A stretch of DNA of 64,000 nt from Desmodesmus armatus (GCA_007449985.2 VIIQ02000647.1:329954-393953); one strand, 5' to 3'; positions 47,301-59,082 are shown, counted from the stretch's first letter. Numbers and translations are program-made. Notes: generated by a model not told the origin, from the letters alone.

Positions 47301-50300
47301 GCCTTGCTGCTTGTATGTTGTGCAGCATGTGCTTTGTTCTGGTGACATGTCGTGTCAAGCATCAGTAACAGAAATCCAAGCAAGAGCCCCCAAGGTATAT
47401 ATGCAAGTCTTTGAGGCTGTGACCGCTGATTTAAATTGGCGCCCATTTCGTGTGTTGCTGGCAAGTAAAAGCCAAGGGACAGCACTGTCTGTTGTGTGCT
47501 CGCTGTCACTCCCTCTGCAAGGCCACTTTGTGCGTGCTGCCGCTGTTTGATGGGCATGTTCTTGTACACGCAGCATCCATGTTCATGCAGCATCTATGCA
47601 GCGGCATGCACCATCAGTGTCTGATCGCGCTGTCCTGGTCTGCTTTGGTACATTGTATCTGCTTCTCTGTGACGTGCTACGTGGTGGGGTTGGTCCCTAA
47701 GGGGCTTCCAGAGGTGTTGACTGAGCTATGCGAGGAATGCATAGGCTTGCTTGGTGCGCTGCAGCATGTTGTGGTTTTGGCCCCTGATGATAAACCTCGA
47801 TACACACACTTCCATGACCCAAACAGAGGGTGGTAACACACCCCAAGATGCACCATATCGATAGGTGAGTGCTGAGGCCGCTTGTTCACATTCTATCCAC
47901 CACCAAACCGTGGATTTTGACAGCCTGAATTTTTGGAGCTCTGGTTTACGTTCAGGTGGTCAATGTTGTTACTAGCCGTCTTGAAATGCTGAAGTGAGCC
48001 CTCTCCGAGTGTGAGCGATTTACCTGTATTCTGCCATGTCTAGTGCTATGTCGTGGGATGCTGTGCTGTGCTTGCAGGGTGCTGGGGAGGGTAAGAAGGA
48101 CAAAGCAGCAGCAGCAGCAGCCAGCGCTGGCGACGCCAGCAGTAAGAGCAGCAGCACAACAGCAGCAGCAGCAGCACCTGCAGCAGCAGGTGGCAAGCAG
48201 AAGGGAGAAGGTGGCAAAGAGGGGAAGCAGAAAGAGCCAAAGGAAGGGAAGAAGGAAAAGAAAGAAGCAGGTGAGGGATCATGGCGGAAGATAGTGATCT
48301 TCACAAGGGCAGCAAAGTCCTGGGATCACCCAGGGTTATGTTATGTCTTTATGACAGTGTGGAGCCTTTGCAAAAGAATGAATTGAATTAAATTCACCTA
48401 CACACCCCCTTGCAACAGTGCAAGACCACCAGGTTCAGGCTGCTGCATATTGTAAATTCGTGAAGAACTGAATGCAACGGAGCTTGACCACCAGCATCCA
48501 TGCAAATTTTCACGTAAGCAGCTGCGGAGTAAACACGTAAATGCCATGCAGCTCTCATGTTTGCAAAGTCCTCCCAAAAAGCGCCTATGCCGCACCAAGT
48601 GTGGGCAGGTGAAGTATGGCTGCTCTGTGTTGTAGCACAGAGCCTTACTCCACCTGCCCACGCTTGGTGCAGCACAAGCACCTTTTGAAAGGACTTTGCA
48701 AACAGGAGCCTCATGAAAAGGGAGAGGGTGGCAAGGAGGGGAAGAAGAAAAGAAGAAAAAGAAGGAAGCAGGCGAGAGATTGGGCAGGAGTAAAAGGGCA
48801 GTAAAGTCCAGTTGTGTGATGCTATGTTTTGTGTGACATTGCGGAGCCTTTGCACCAGTGCAGTACCACCAGAAGCAGGTGAGAGAGAGAAGTGGATGAT
48901 GAGGTCAACAAAGCCCAGGAGTGTTAATCTATGTTTTGACATTTCGAAGCCTTTGTGACGGTGCTGTGCCACCAACACTCAAGCAAAAGATGCACTAGGT
49001 GCAGCGGTGGCAGTTGATGTGTCGGTGGCTGGCTTGAGGTTCATTTTTGCAAAGCTCTTCAAAAATGTATTTGCTGCACCAACTGTGGGTTGTTCAGGTA
49101 GTACTGTAGGCAACGCCGCTACAACACCGCCTCAACAATCCACACTTGGTGCAAGCAAACACACTTTCTGAAGGACTTTGCAATGAGGAATATCCTGAAC
49201 ATTAGTGAATAATGGAGGAACTGATAGTGATGTGGCAAGGAGGGGGTGAAGCAGAAGGAGGGCAATGGAAAGAAGGAAGCTGGTGAAAGAGGGTGGAGGA
49301 AATAAAGGGCAGCAGCGCTCGGGGATGCCAAGCTTTGCATTGTGTGACAGTGTGAAGCCCTTTGCATAGTGCTTCACCACCAACATCTTCACACAATGTA
49401 TGCACCAGCAATGCCGGTGGCTGGCGTGCGGCTTTGCTTTGCAAAGTCCCTTGATAAGTGTCTTTGTTGCACAAAGTGTGAGCAGGTGCAGTAGGGCTCA
49501 GGGCTGTAGCACAGAGCCCTTCTTCACCTGCCGACGTTAGATGCAGCATAGGCACCTTCTAAAGCACTTTCTTTGCAAATAGGATCCTCATCAAAATCAG
49601 TGATTGACTGTTAATGTGTTCTCCACACCGATGTGTTTCTCACACCGATGTTTGTTGCCAAAATGCAAAGTTTGGCATCACAAGGATGGCATCTCATTTC
49701 TCATGCACGGTTTTGTAATTGGGTTGACGATACTCAAGTCAGTCATTGCTGTCGTTTTCCTTTGTGGGTGTTGTTTTTGCAGGTGCAGCAGCAGCATCTG
49801 GTGTCAAGGGTGGCGGCAAGGAAGCTGAGGAGCCCCGCATTGACATGCTGGACATACGAGTGGGCAAGATTGTGTCAGTGCAGCAACACCCCAACGCAGG
49901 TGAGCTTACAGGCTTCCATCACACTTGCACTGTTTGTCACGGCAAAGCCGTGCAACCCGCAAGGGGGCCAGGGACTTCACTGCCCTCTGTCTGCTGCTAA
50001 CGAAATAGTTGCTGAAATCTGCTGCCACCATAACAGTCACAGTGCAATGTAGCAGTGTGCTTGGGGCTAGAAGCAGCGCAGGCGAGCCGACAGACCCTTG
50101 ATGACACCGCAATGCTGCTTGTTTCCTACTACTGGGCCGTGACTGCTGTCATCAGTTGCCACCATCACGTATGCTGATGTCACACCACCGCTCACACGTT
50201 CTGTACAGGGGGGTATTGCTGCTGTCGTTACGCTGTTGTCCACGTAGAGCCAAGCTTTGCCGCCACATGTTATCTTCGCCATTTTATCTACGACACTAAG

Positions 50301-50316
50301 TGTACCATGCTGCTGC

Positions 50317-50385
<69 letters not shown>

Positions 50386-50498
50386 CCATCGTGTAGATGC
50401 GTTGTACCTTGAGGAGATAGATGTTGGTGAGGAAAAGCCCCGCCAGGTCATCTCAGGCCTAACTGTATATTTCTAACTGCACATTTCTGCTGCTGCTG

Positions 50499-50558
<60 letters not shown>

Positions 50559-51985
50559 CGACTGTGTAGATGCACTGTACCTAGAGGAGATTGATGTTGG
50601 TGAGGAGAAGCCCCGCCAGGTCATATCAGGCCTCGTCAAGTTTGTGCCAAAGGACCAGATGGAGAACCGCCGTGTGGTGAGTGCATGCGTTGCTTTCCTG
50701 GTGTTGGCAGCTAGGCCCGGGGGGCGCCCTGGGGGGGGGGGGGGTAGAACTGCAGGGGTGCCTGGTGGAGAGGTCACCTTCAGTTTGACGCAGCGAGTTG
50801 ACAATTGAGCTATGTGCTGCAGTATTCAATACTGCACGGTGCGTGTGAAGTAGGCCACCGAGGCTTGTCACGTAGTGATCTCTATCCTGCTGACACTGTG
50901 ATGGTCTACCCTGCTCATTGCAACACTGTGCCTGTGCAGGTTGTGTGCTGCAACCTGAAGCCAGCAAAGATGAGGGACATCATGAGCTACGGCATGGTGA
51001 GTAACGACACACATGCTTTTTTTGGTTTTTTTTGAATGCGTTTCGGCGTTGTCCTGATGTCGCAGCCAACGCTTCAAGAGCACCAAACATTTTTTGGACT
51101 TTCCCTGGCACCCTGCATCTGGTGTTGCCAACAGAGTGTTGGGTGGTGTCGCCCATGAGCGACAGCTGACAGCATAAGCCTGGCATCTTTCCAGGAACAT
51201 GCGCAGTCAGTTCTCTGAGGTTGTTTGCGGCTGTATCGTTTGCTGATGGCTGTTGTTGTGGCTGTTGTTGTGTCGTGCTGTGCTACCTGTGATGATACCA
51301 CACCCTGCATGAGGCTGCGGCCGCGGAGTGCAAGAATTTAAAGTTTGAGAATATCTGAGGTAGCACTTCTTGTTGAGATCATGTGATTGGCAGGGCATGC
51401 GTGCGGTCTTCACATCAAAGGGAATCACCCCTGCTTGCACCAGGTGTAACTGCCATACTGGAACCCATGAGGGCCACATTAATGCGGGGGGGGGGGGGGG
51501 GCTTTGCTATGCACCTGGTTTTGCAGGACACGCCAGCGGCGATTGCATGCACATGACTTTCAAGATTCTTCGAGGCTCCGCGCACGCACGACTGGCTATC
51601 ACGATTGGTACCGCTTAAACGCACAGTTGCCGTTGTTGTTGATCCTGCTGACGCCGTGCCAACTGCTGCTGATGTTGCGTCGACGCAGGTGTTGTGTGCG
51701 TCCAATGCTGACCACACACAGGTTGACCCCATCACACCTCCTGAGGGTGTGCCTCTAGGGGAGCGCATTGCATTTGAGGGGTGAGTAAACTGTGTCAGCG
51801 GCTCACAGCTGCCGGGTCAGCAAATCACCATATGTTCCGCAGTGCAGCGTCTTGACAGCTGTTTGGACATGGCCTCGCAGTGCCTACCAACATCCATGTT
51901 GTTCTGTTGATCTTGCATGCAGCTACACCAGTGCGCCTCTGACAAAGTTCTGCTTCCTGTGGCGGATGCATTTCCCCAACATGCG

Positions 51986-52019
<34 letters not shown>

Positions 52020-52191
52020 TAGGTTCACCAACGCCCCTCTTGACGAGGTGAACCCCAAGCGCAAGATCCTGGAGCGACTGTTCCCTGATTTGAAGACCAG
52101 CGAGGACGGCACACCAACATACAAGGGTGTGCCTTTCATGACCAGCAAGGGACCTGTGGCTTCGACACTGCCCAACGGCAGCGTGGCGTGA
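38389..52191 (+). CDS. AIMP1: AIMP1/Arc1p-like tRNA-binding cofactor of aminoacyl-tRNA synthetases
   Basis: Binds tRNA and aminoacyl-tRNA synthetases in the cytosol. Nine exons with consistent phases: 38389-38613, 39093-39251, 46593-46784, 48078-48270, 49783-49899, 50570-50676, 50940-50996, 51689-51780, 52023-52191 (TGA). The N-terminal GST-C-like fold is seen in [40 protein letters not shown] and [14 protein letters not shown], as in the plant homologue. A Lys/Ala-rich linker follows (exon 4, [10 protein letters not shown]), then the OB-fold EMAPII domain: [94 protein letters not shown]. All canonical segments are present, so it should be functional; about 350 residues. Intron 2 is 7.3 kb and holds a transposon. 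Identity confident by eye. Confidence 0.92.
38945..40075 (+). repeat. Copies of both edges of AIMP1-like exon 2
   Basis: Acceptor side: TTTGCAG then [11 protein letters not shown] at 38948-38995, about 145 bp before the real exon start (39093). Donor side: [16 protein letters not shown] with donor GTGAGT recurs at about 39471-39519 and 39671-39720, each differing from the exon only at synonymous sites (Asp GAT/GAC, Leu CTG/CTA, His CAC/CAT), and a decayed copy ([13 protein letters not shown], donor GTGAGG) lies at about 40030-40072. Confidence 0.9.
40350..43215 (+). repeat. Degenerate tandem array filling the middle of AIMP1-like intron 2
   Basis: Four units of about 305 bp at about 40610-41900 share CCCAGAGCAGACTGCC, GTTGATTCCTGTCAAGGCTAGCTTG, CACCTTTGTCCGCGTTGTCAACAG and GACAAGGCTCACCAGCCAGT. 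From 42250 on, a shorter and more diverged version recurs (GGCAAGAAGCAGATTGCTTC-like at 42607, 42832, 42995 and 43186, spacing 160-220 bp). I could not tie these units to an exon of the host gene; they may be old exon-edge copies or plain intronic satellite. Confidence 0.75.
43218..43291. repeat. 27-bp inverted repeat abutting the transposon's left end
   Basis: 43218-43244 and 43265-43291 are inverted repeats with two mismatches in 27 bp and a 20-bp loop. The right arm ends on the first base of the left terminal inverted repeat. It may belong to the element or to an independent foldback at the insertion site. Confidence 0.75.
43291..46094. mobile_element. 2.8-kb DNA transposon with 33-bp terminal inverted repeats, in AIMP1-like intron 2
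   Basis: 43291-43323 and 46062-46094 are inverted repeats, 32 of 33 bp identical (beginning ATCATCGGAAATTTGTACCC). Subterminal sequence at both ends is rich in CAGTCGACTG/AACAGTCG words (43370-43435; 45910-46020), which resemble transposase-binding repeats. No target-site duplication is obvious. Interior coding-like pieces: 44433-44621 plus ([20 protein letters not shown] in frame) and an exon-like block 45430-45579 plus, after a TCGCAG acceptor ([20 protein letters not shown] ... stop). No transposase signature recognised, so the superfamily is unassigned; it is either non-autonomous or has a diverged intron-containing transposase. It sits inside the decayed repeat array, whose GGCAAGAAG unit reappears at 46224. 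Confidence 0.8.
46395..46480 (+). repeat. Acceptor-edge copy of AIMP1-like exon 3
   Basis: CCTGCAG followed by AAGTGCCAGGTGCACAGACC and GACAGCTTC at 46396-46435 repeats the acceptor and start of exon 3 (46593), about 190 bp upstream. The copy is about 80 bp and loses the frame. C-runs at 46373-46385 and 46566-46577 precede both acceptors. Confidence 0.85.
47150..47880 (+). repeat. Near-identical 108-bp direct repeats in AIMP1-like intron 3
   Basis: About 47155-47262 and 47773-47880 differ by only a few bases, both ending CATATCGATAGGTGAGTGCTGAGGCC, that is, with a strong donor-like GTGAGT. The second copy closes a coding-like plus frame ([20 protein letters not shown] ... HFHDPNRGW, about 47698-47836). 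I cannot link it to the host gene; it may be a captured exon end or a transposon fragment. Confidence 0.7.
48715..49295 (+). repeat. Donor-edge copies of AIMP1-like exon 4 (Lys-rich linker)
   Basis: The exon end GGCAAAGAGGGGAAGCAG...GAAGCAG|GTGAGG (48270) recurs in decayed form at about 48715-48775, 48875-48890 and 49228-49290, together with the following intron words (GCAGTAAAGTCC, GTGTGACA..GTG.AGCCTTTGCA, AGTGC..CACCA). The intron unit is about 450-500 bp. Confidence 0.7.
50300..50570 (+). repeat. Acceptor-edge copy of AIMP1-like exon 6 with two CTG microsatellites
   Basis: A (CTG)n tract (50310-50387), acceptor GTGTAG and [20 protein letters not shown] then GL (50397-50461) precede the real unit: (CTG)n (50493-50556), GTGTAG and exon 6 (50570). 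The first copy stops at an in-frame TAA soon after SGL. Over the shared 65 bp I see seven differences, all synonymous. The CTG runs act as the 3' intron tract and are expected to be unstable. Confidence 0.9.
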
Positions 52192-52245
52192 AGCAGATGT
52201 TTTGGTGGTGGTTCTGTCTTCCCAACGACAGCGTTGCGTGGAGTT
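51920..52245 (+). repeat. Edge copies of the last AIMP1-like exon
   Basis: Upstream, GCATGCAG followed by CTACACCAGTGCGCCTCTGA (YTSAPLTKF) at about 51922-51958 resembles the start of exon 9 (FTNAPLDEV, 52023). Downstream, CCCAACGACAGCGTTGCGTG at about 52219-52239 repeats CCCAACGGCAGCGTGGCGTG at the stop codon (52171-52191), but without the stop in frame. Confidence 0.65.
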
Positions 52246-53854
52246 TCTTAGACTCATGGTTGGGTCGCATCACCGCTGCCCGTCCGCAGTACGTTGAGGA
52301 GCAGCTGTGGCTGCATTTGCGCAGCAACTGTGACGGCGCTCCAAGTTTGTGTCTTCCACCATATGGTATGTTGTTGGCATGGGATGTGATTTATATTGCG
52401 AGCAGCATCGGTGTGGTTGTGCTCTGGAGCCCTTAGACCAGCCCTCGTCGAAGCTGTTTTGGTTGCAGTTGTGGCAGCTTCGACCATATGCGTTTTTGGA
52501 GTCGTCTGAGCATGGGAGGAGGGTGAAGCACAGCGCTGCAAATGCGCATGCCCCCTTGAGACCTGGAGCACACTTGCGTAGGGCCTGGGGTCTGATTCAA
52601 GTACAATGATGGCATCTTGCTGGAAGCAAATGTGAGATGCTGCGGTGATGTTGTAGCCAACAGTCCCTGGGAACAGTTACATTGCAGCCATCTGCAGCTC
52701 TGGCTCAGACGTCGATCTAGTGTGCCCCAGTCAAATCAAACCAAATCAAAGTTACACCTGTAGTTATGAAGCTCAAAGCTCATGCAAGCCATTCAGTGAT
52801 ATCACGGAGGTGGCAGAACAAACCAGAATGAACAAACACTGTGGCGCACACCAAAGAGTCCAAAGAGTTCCGGGCACTGTCTCACCAAAGAGTCCTGACG
52901 CTTATGTGAGGATGAAAATCACCCCAAAGTTTCAGTCATCAGCACCATACCTCACTTTCAAAGTCCTCAGCAGGCAGCTCTGTCCAGCGAATGGTGGGCT
53001 CTGAGAGAGTGAGCAGCAACAACTCGCTGCGGCAGCATGACATACTACATGCCAATAACGCACTGTGCCACAAGCCATTTGCTGGTATGCCCAACGGATG
53101 CAAGCATGCGATTCCTGTGTCACTCGCACATCAACCTGACAGCTGTAGTCTGTTTAATCAGCACACACCATTATGTCGTCGATGCTGCGAAGCCGCTTGA
53201 ATTCTGTTGTTCTTGCTGGGTGGCTTGTGCTTTTAGGGGCTGCTTGTGATGGTGCGTGGCTTGCCAAGCGGCTTATGAGGGGTATCGTGGTGATATGCCG
53301 GTGGCAGGCTGCATTGTTGCCGAAGGGCACCTGTAGAACGTTTCGGCAGCATCTACTGCTGCACTGACTAAATATGGCGTCCGTCGCATTACAAACCGTT
53401 TTCCTAGGTATCCGACCGATCGTGACGGCATCGCTGGCGCGGTCGACGGTCGCCGAACATCAATCAACCCTGCCGGGCACAGCATTACATAACCTTTTGA
53501 AAGCTTGAAAGTTGCTGCGCGTTCTGTTTGTGCTGAGTCATATCGCTATGTTGGCGCTGTGAGGGCTTTCTTCCAGTGGCATTCCAAGCATGTACACCGA
53601 CCTTCAGTCGTCGTTCGCGCTCCGGTCGATGGTTGTTGGAGGAACGTCCAAACACAGCATGCACATAAACGTGCTGTGGCGCTTACTGTGCCCAACAGAT
53701 TCTTCATTCCAGCCCTCTCATATTTCGAAGCGGCGAACGGGAAGTGGACGTGTCGTCCCTGCGTGTCGTCCCTGCGCTAGCGGATCGAGCCTCGCGCCCC
53801 AGACGCGAACTCTTTTCTGTGGAGGGCCCTGCTACAGCACAAACAACTTTCAAA
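52192..53854. other. Intergenic region, 3' of AIMP1-like gene; nothing assigned
   Basis: Contains the 3' UTR of the AIMP1-like gene and, toward 53400-53850, the likely promoter and leader of the small secreted-protein gene. Short open frames show no recognisable motif. Confidence 0.5.
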
Positions 53855-55068
53855 ATGCCCACGAACGTCAAGGGGCTGCGCTTAGGCCTTGCTGGTGTCC
53901 TGCTGCTCTGCATGGTGGCAGGGTCGTGGGGGTGAGTGTGCTGTTTTTGCCCCGCCAGTCCACCGTACTGATGCTGTGGCTACCTTGGTCATTAGATGAG
54001 CACTGCTCGGTGGCACCGACCCAGCTTTCTAGCCTGCTGAAATGCACACAGCAGGTTAACCGTGTAGCCGCCTGCAACATTGTATTGTCGACAATATGCG
54101 GCCTCCCTCAAATGTGCTGCCATCAGGCGGTCTGATCAATCCGGCACTTGGAAGGCATTTCAATTCATTTGAAAGGGCCTCCGTCATGTCATGCCACCAT
54201 CACCCAGGGTTGTCAAAGTGTCGAAAGTACTGTTGTGTTGGGTGCATCATGCAGGCTCAGACCCGACCTAGAGGTGCCCTGGCACGGCACAGGCATCCAG
54301 CCGAGCCTTGTTGAGCCCGTCCAACCTGCAACGCCAGTGGCAGCCGCGGCTCAGCGTCTGTCCAGCAGCAACCTTGCAGGCCGAAAGCTGCGCATCTTCC
54401 CCTTACCGAGTATTGGCAACATCCTGGACTCGATCGAAGCTGACACCAGTGCACCAGCGTGCCCCGACACTTCGACAGCTTGTGCTGGCCTGCCCATATC
54501 TGCTTGCAGTGGCAAAGTATTTAATCTCTGCCCCTGCTTATGTGCCCCACTGCGCCACGCAACGTTGGTCATGGGTCGCCGCCTTTTGGCTGCCAGCACA
54601 GAGGAAGCAGCTGCAGTTGTTAGCAGCAAGCCCTCTAGGGCAGCAAGGCGGGCGGTCCGACTGGCCAAGGGCGCAACAGCAGTGAAGGACGGGGCAGTTG
54701 TGGTGAAATCAGCAGCAGAGCTCGCCACTCAGGCAGCTGATGCGGCAGATGAGATTATGGGGGCGGCAGGCGTGCGGCCGGACCCGCAAACCAGGCGCGT
54801 TGCAGATGCCGTAACTGAAGCCACGTCGGACGTTGCTGACGCTGTTGGGGGTCTTGTTGACGTGATCATGGGTGGTAGCAAGAAGAAGCCGGCTGCCCGG
54901 GAGGCTCGACCTGCTGCCGAGTTGAAGTTAGCAGCAGAGCTTGCAGCAGATGCTGCTGATGCAGCTGATGAGATCATCAGGGCTGCTGGCGTGCGGTCTG
55001 ACCAGACTCCTGATGATGCTTTTGAAGAGGCCGTTGATGATCTTGTTGGTGTGATCATGCGCGGCTGA
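53855..55068 (+). CDS. Predicted secreted Ala/Asp-rich repeat protein, two exons
   Basis: Exon 1 (53855-53931) encodes a classic signal peptide (KGLRLGLAGVLLLCMVAGSW) and ends at GTGAGT in phase 2. Two acceptors fit this phase: TGCAG before 54255 or TGCAG before 54510; the first gives about 295 residues, the second about 210. The rest is open to TGA at 55066-55068. After VMGRRLLAASTEEAAAVVSS come two related helical repeats: ELATQAADAADEIMGAAGVR ... GLVDVIMGG and LAADAADAADEIIRAAGVRS ... DLVGVIMRG, each roughly 50-60 residues, with a GSKKKPAAREARP link. Repeats are acidic and amphipathic, suggesting coiled helices. Family unknown; an extracellular-matrix, vacuolar or lumenal role is possible. 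No membrane segment after the signal. Confidence 0.7.
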
Positions 55069-58000
55069 TTTGTGTATTGTCACATGAAATTGATTTGTGG
55101 AAGCCCTGTCAGGTTGCTCCTGTGGAGTCATTGCATGTAATGAGGCCAGAACAGAACAGCACCCCTGGAGCAAGCTGACTACTGACTAATGGCTTTCTCA
55201 GAAATTGAATAGTGCACCTCAAGGCCATTGGGCAGTGTGTGGCTATTGCTGTTACACACCTTGGCACTACGCCCTAAGACCATGGGTGATGCTGAAAAGC
55301 CACAGCCTCGGGGCAGAAGCACACACATTTTGAACCAGGATTTGAGTCCGGTGGACCCTTCAACTCAAGCAACATTCAGCATTGACGCTGCGTAAGGTCA
55401 GGCCTCACCATGCATAGCTGAACAGCCATGTAGATAACATGTTATAACATGTTACACGGGTGTCTGAGGCAGCTAGCTCACTGAGCTACTCGCTCTATTC
55501 CAAATGTGGGCAACTGCTGCCCACACAATATGTCAAACATCTGTGGCACACAGAAACAGCTGACCATGCAGAGGCGACAGCTACCGACGTCCGGTTTGCT
55601 GTTGCTGAATCGCATGCGCCAATACTGCAGGATACCGCCGATCATCATAAGCAAAAGGGCGGGCCCCTTTAAACACAGCAAATGGGAGCCCAAAGTTGCT
55701 GCTGAAAACCTCACTGGAAGCACCTACTTGGCTTCAAATCATGTGTAAAACACGGCACAAGACAGGACATAAGCTGTGTCCAACAAGCAACAACCAAGGC
55801 ATCAGGCCGGACAGAGGCATCTGTTGGACTCACATCCTTTGGCACTCACAAGGATACATCAAAGGCGACTCTTGATGCCCCGTAGTGCCCGCCACCCCTG
55901 TTGAGCACATCCCCAAAGGGACACTTCAGAGCTCCCCTTTCCATGTCCCCTTGTGCTGAAGATAGATAGTGGTATGGTGTGGCATATAGGCCAGACCTGT
56001 GGGATGGTGAGCAACACACACGCGAGGGGGTTGTGCTACTAGAGGTCCTCGTAGCAACCAGCCTAAAACCTGCTGGGCTGTTTGTCAAAAGGCTTGACTG
56101 CCAGTGACATGGTGGACACACCGAACCTCAACACCCTGTACTGTCGCTGGGGGAAGAGCCCTGAGCCCTATGTAACATATGCCAGCAAAAAGCACCAGAG
56201 GGCGGGCACAAGGACCGTCGGCAATCACCCTGTTGCGACAACACAGAAATATTGCCATAGAGGCAGTGAGACTCACAATTGCAGGCCTGTGGAACAGCCT
56301 TGACAGCCGTTGTACTTCAGCATCGGGCATAAGAACACTCGCGCAACACATACACACAAGTTGTTGCTGCCCGCCCGCACCAAAACACAGGGCAGTAGCA
56401 CCATCAGCAGCTGAACAGCCCTGCAATTGCAACTGCAGACAGCTAAGCAGTGGTAAACACCCAACCCAACCCCGTTGTGCCCCCAGGCCACCAAAAACAG
56501 ACACCAGGCAACAATGCATCCACAGGAACAACCCACCTCACCCCCCCCCTAACACAGAAAGCACTGCAACAGCGCGGCGAAAGGGGCAATATGTGTAGCT
56601 CCCACGCACCACTCTGGCTGCCGATGGCACCCCAGTCGACGGTCATAGCACCCGTATTGTCCTCAATGCAGGTTGCAAGGCACTTCTGGAACGCCTGGAG
56701 GGGTAAGGTGTATTGTTGAGGCATTAGCCCCCCTGGTACCAGGGTAAACGCAGACACGTGTGGCACCTTTCGGCTGGGGTTCTCCACGAATATCAATCAC
56801 AACATCAAAACCCCGCAGTTGCCCTCCCTTGCATGAGGTGATTGGGTGCCTGGGACGCCAGCAGTGGTTGCTGCCTATTGCCGTTTCCAAACACCGGAGG
56901 CTACTACAAGGCCGCCCAAAGTCACCACATGTGGATCAATCACCTCAGAAATAAACACCTGAGTATTATGGGCACATCTATTCAAGCTGCCGCACCTGCT
57001 GCCCCCTTTCCATCATGATCATAGTTATCTGGGGCAGCACACTCTGAAAAACACTGCAGGCACTGAGACAAAGACATAAGGGAGCTACAGGCTCATGGGC
57101 GATCTATGACGCTGGCACGGACATGGATCCCTTGCGCAGACACACCCCAACCACTACATGACATGAATACACCATGCAACCCCTCCCTCAAAACACTGTA
57201 CACACATATACCACGCTGTTTTGCTGCTGTACTGCAGATGGGCCCTTCACCCATGTCTCGCCACCTTGATTCTAAGGCTGAATCCACAGTGAAAGAATCG
57301 ATCTGGCAGCATGTGCTGTATTATCGTCGGCAACGATACTCCGCAGTAGTAAGAAACGCCAAGGCCGGCGAAAGCGCTCTCCGCAGCTGCCACAGGGCAG
57401 CCTGTATAAAAGAACAACGCCCAGTAACGATGACATATTGCGAATGTCATCCGCCGTGGGTAGCGCGATCAACATCCCTGTGAGATAACGGCAAATAACG
57501 GCATTGCGACCGCTGGCGCGCCGCTTGGCACGCACAGAAGCGATGGTACTCCACACATCCCCTCGCTCCCATCCCTCTCACATCCCACTCCCATCCCGCA
57601 AACACGCTCAGCACACAGCCCTGCCAGCACTTGAGTGAAATCGGTGAACAGGTGACGCACGGACAACACAGCGACGCCAACACTCAACGCGGACACCTGC
57701 AAGCACAATCAGGACAGCAGGCAGAAGCACGCAAGGCTGTGGGACATACAGCCCACAAAGCCCTTGGCAGGTCGGCACACACTCGAATAGTCATACATAC
57801 CTCAACTTTGCAGGCATAGCTGCCATCACAACAGCCATCAATCATACGAACAAGACAGTAAGGGCACCGTCAGACATCAGCCTCGATCGTTGACTGATCC
57901 AATGCAGCTAAGGCCCAATCACAAGAAAGAGTGGGCCTGCTCACCAGCCATGCAGATAAAAGGGGGAAGAGTGCCGGGCCACAGGAAAAGAAAGAAAAGA

Positions 58001-59082
58001 CCATGTCCCACCCATCCACGCCACATGCACACCATACCAAATACTCCACGACACCAAATGCGCAACAGTAAGTCCACAGGTGCCCTTCCACAAGCCACAC
58101 TGCAACACTCTTGAACAGGATTGCTCAAAGCAGTCTCAAACAGATGACAGGTGATCGCGGCCTTACCACATGATGTCCTGCGCATCCCTTCAAATGCCAC
58201 TGCAGGAAAGGCACCTTTGGCCACGACTGTGCACAGACTTTGGGACCAGATGAAAGTGCAAGCTGGCATCTCACACACGAACTCACATCGACACATCAAG
58301 GCAAACGTGGCTGATCGCTGCGTGTTGCGCCACTCATGCATTGGTCACACAAAAAACCCGACACGCAAAAACAATGACGTGCCAGAAAAAAAGACCCGAT
58401 ATGGGGGGCAGCTAGCAAGCATGTTGGGCAGTACTCAAACGGCTGCCGACTGTACAACAACAGGCAGGGGCAGCTGTTCGGACCACAAATACCAGCTGTT
58501 GCTGTCACAGCACTAGCTAGTGCTGCACCCCCTTCCAAGTCAACACTGCACCAGCCAGCAGTGCAGCAAGTACTCAGAACCTGAAGTCGCCTGCACGTGG
58601 CTGAACCACAACAGCCCACCCCCATCCCACCAGAAAGAAGAAAGAAGTCAAGCCCCACATAAAGCAAAGAGACAAAGTGATATGAACTGCTACACCCCAG
58701 GTACTACCATTGGGTGATTCCCATGGCAGTAGGCAGCTGCTAGGGCAGGTTGAGTGGCAGTATGCAGTGTGGTACAGAACATCCCAATCAAGGCACAGGC
58801 CTAGCATTGCCAGCTTTGGACGCCCAGGATTGCAGCAGTGCTCCAGCAACAGCTCAGAAGGTAGGAGCGCAGGCACGGCACATGCTGTTTGCTCACATGC
58901 ACACACCTGTCGCCACAGTACTATATCAGTGCTACTGCTGCTGCACACCCTCAGGTGTACCAAGCAACCTCTGCTCAGCAAGTCACAAACCCCAATAGCA
59001 GCTGGACAGCAGCCTGCAAAATCAGCCCACAAGCAGCCTGACAGCAGCATGCGCAGCCTCTGCTGGAGGTTGCTTAGCATGA

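Noticed and set aside
58150..58240. Minus-strand exon-like fragment VVAKGAFPAVAFEGMRRTSC as a gene
   Set aside because: One isolated exon-like block without neighbours in phase or a recognised family; left as part of the unassigned region.
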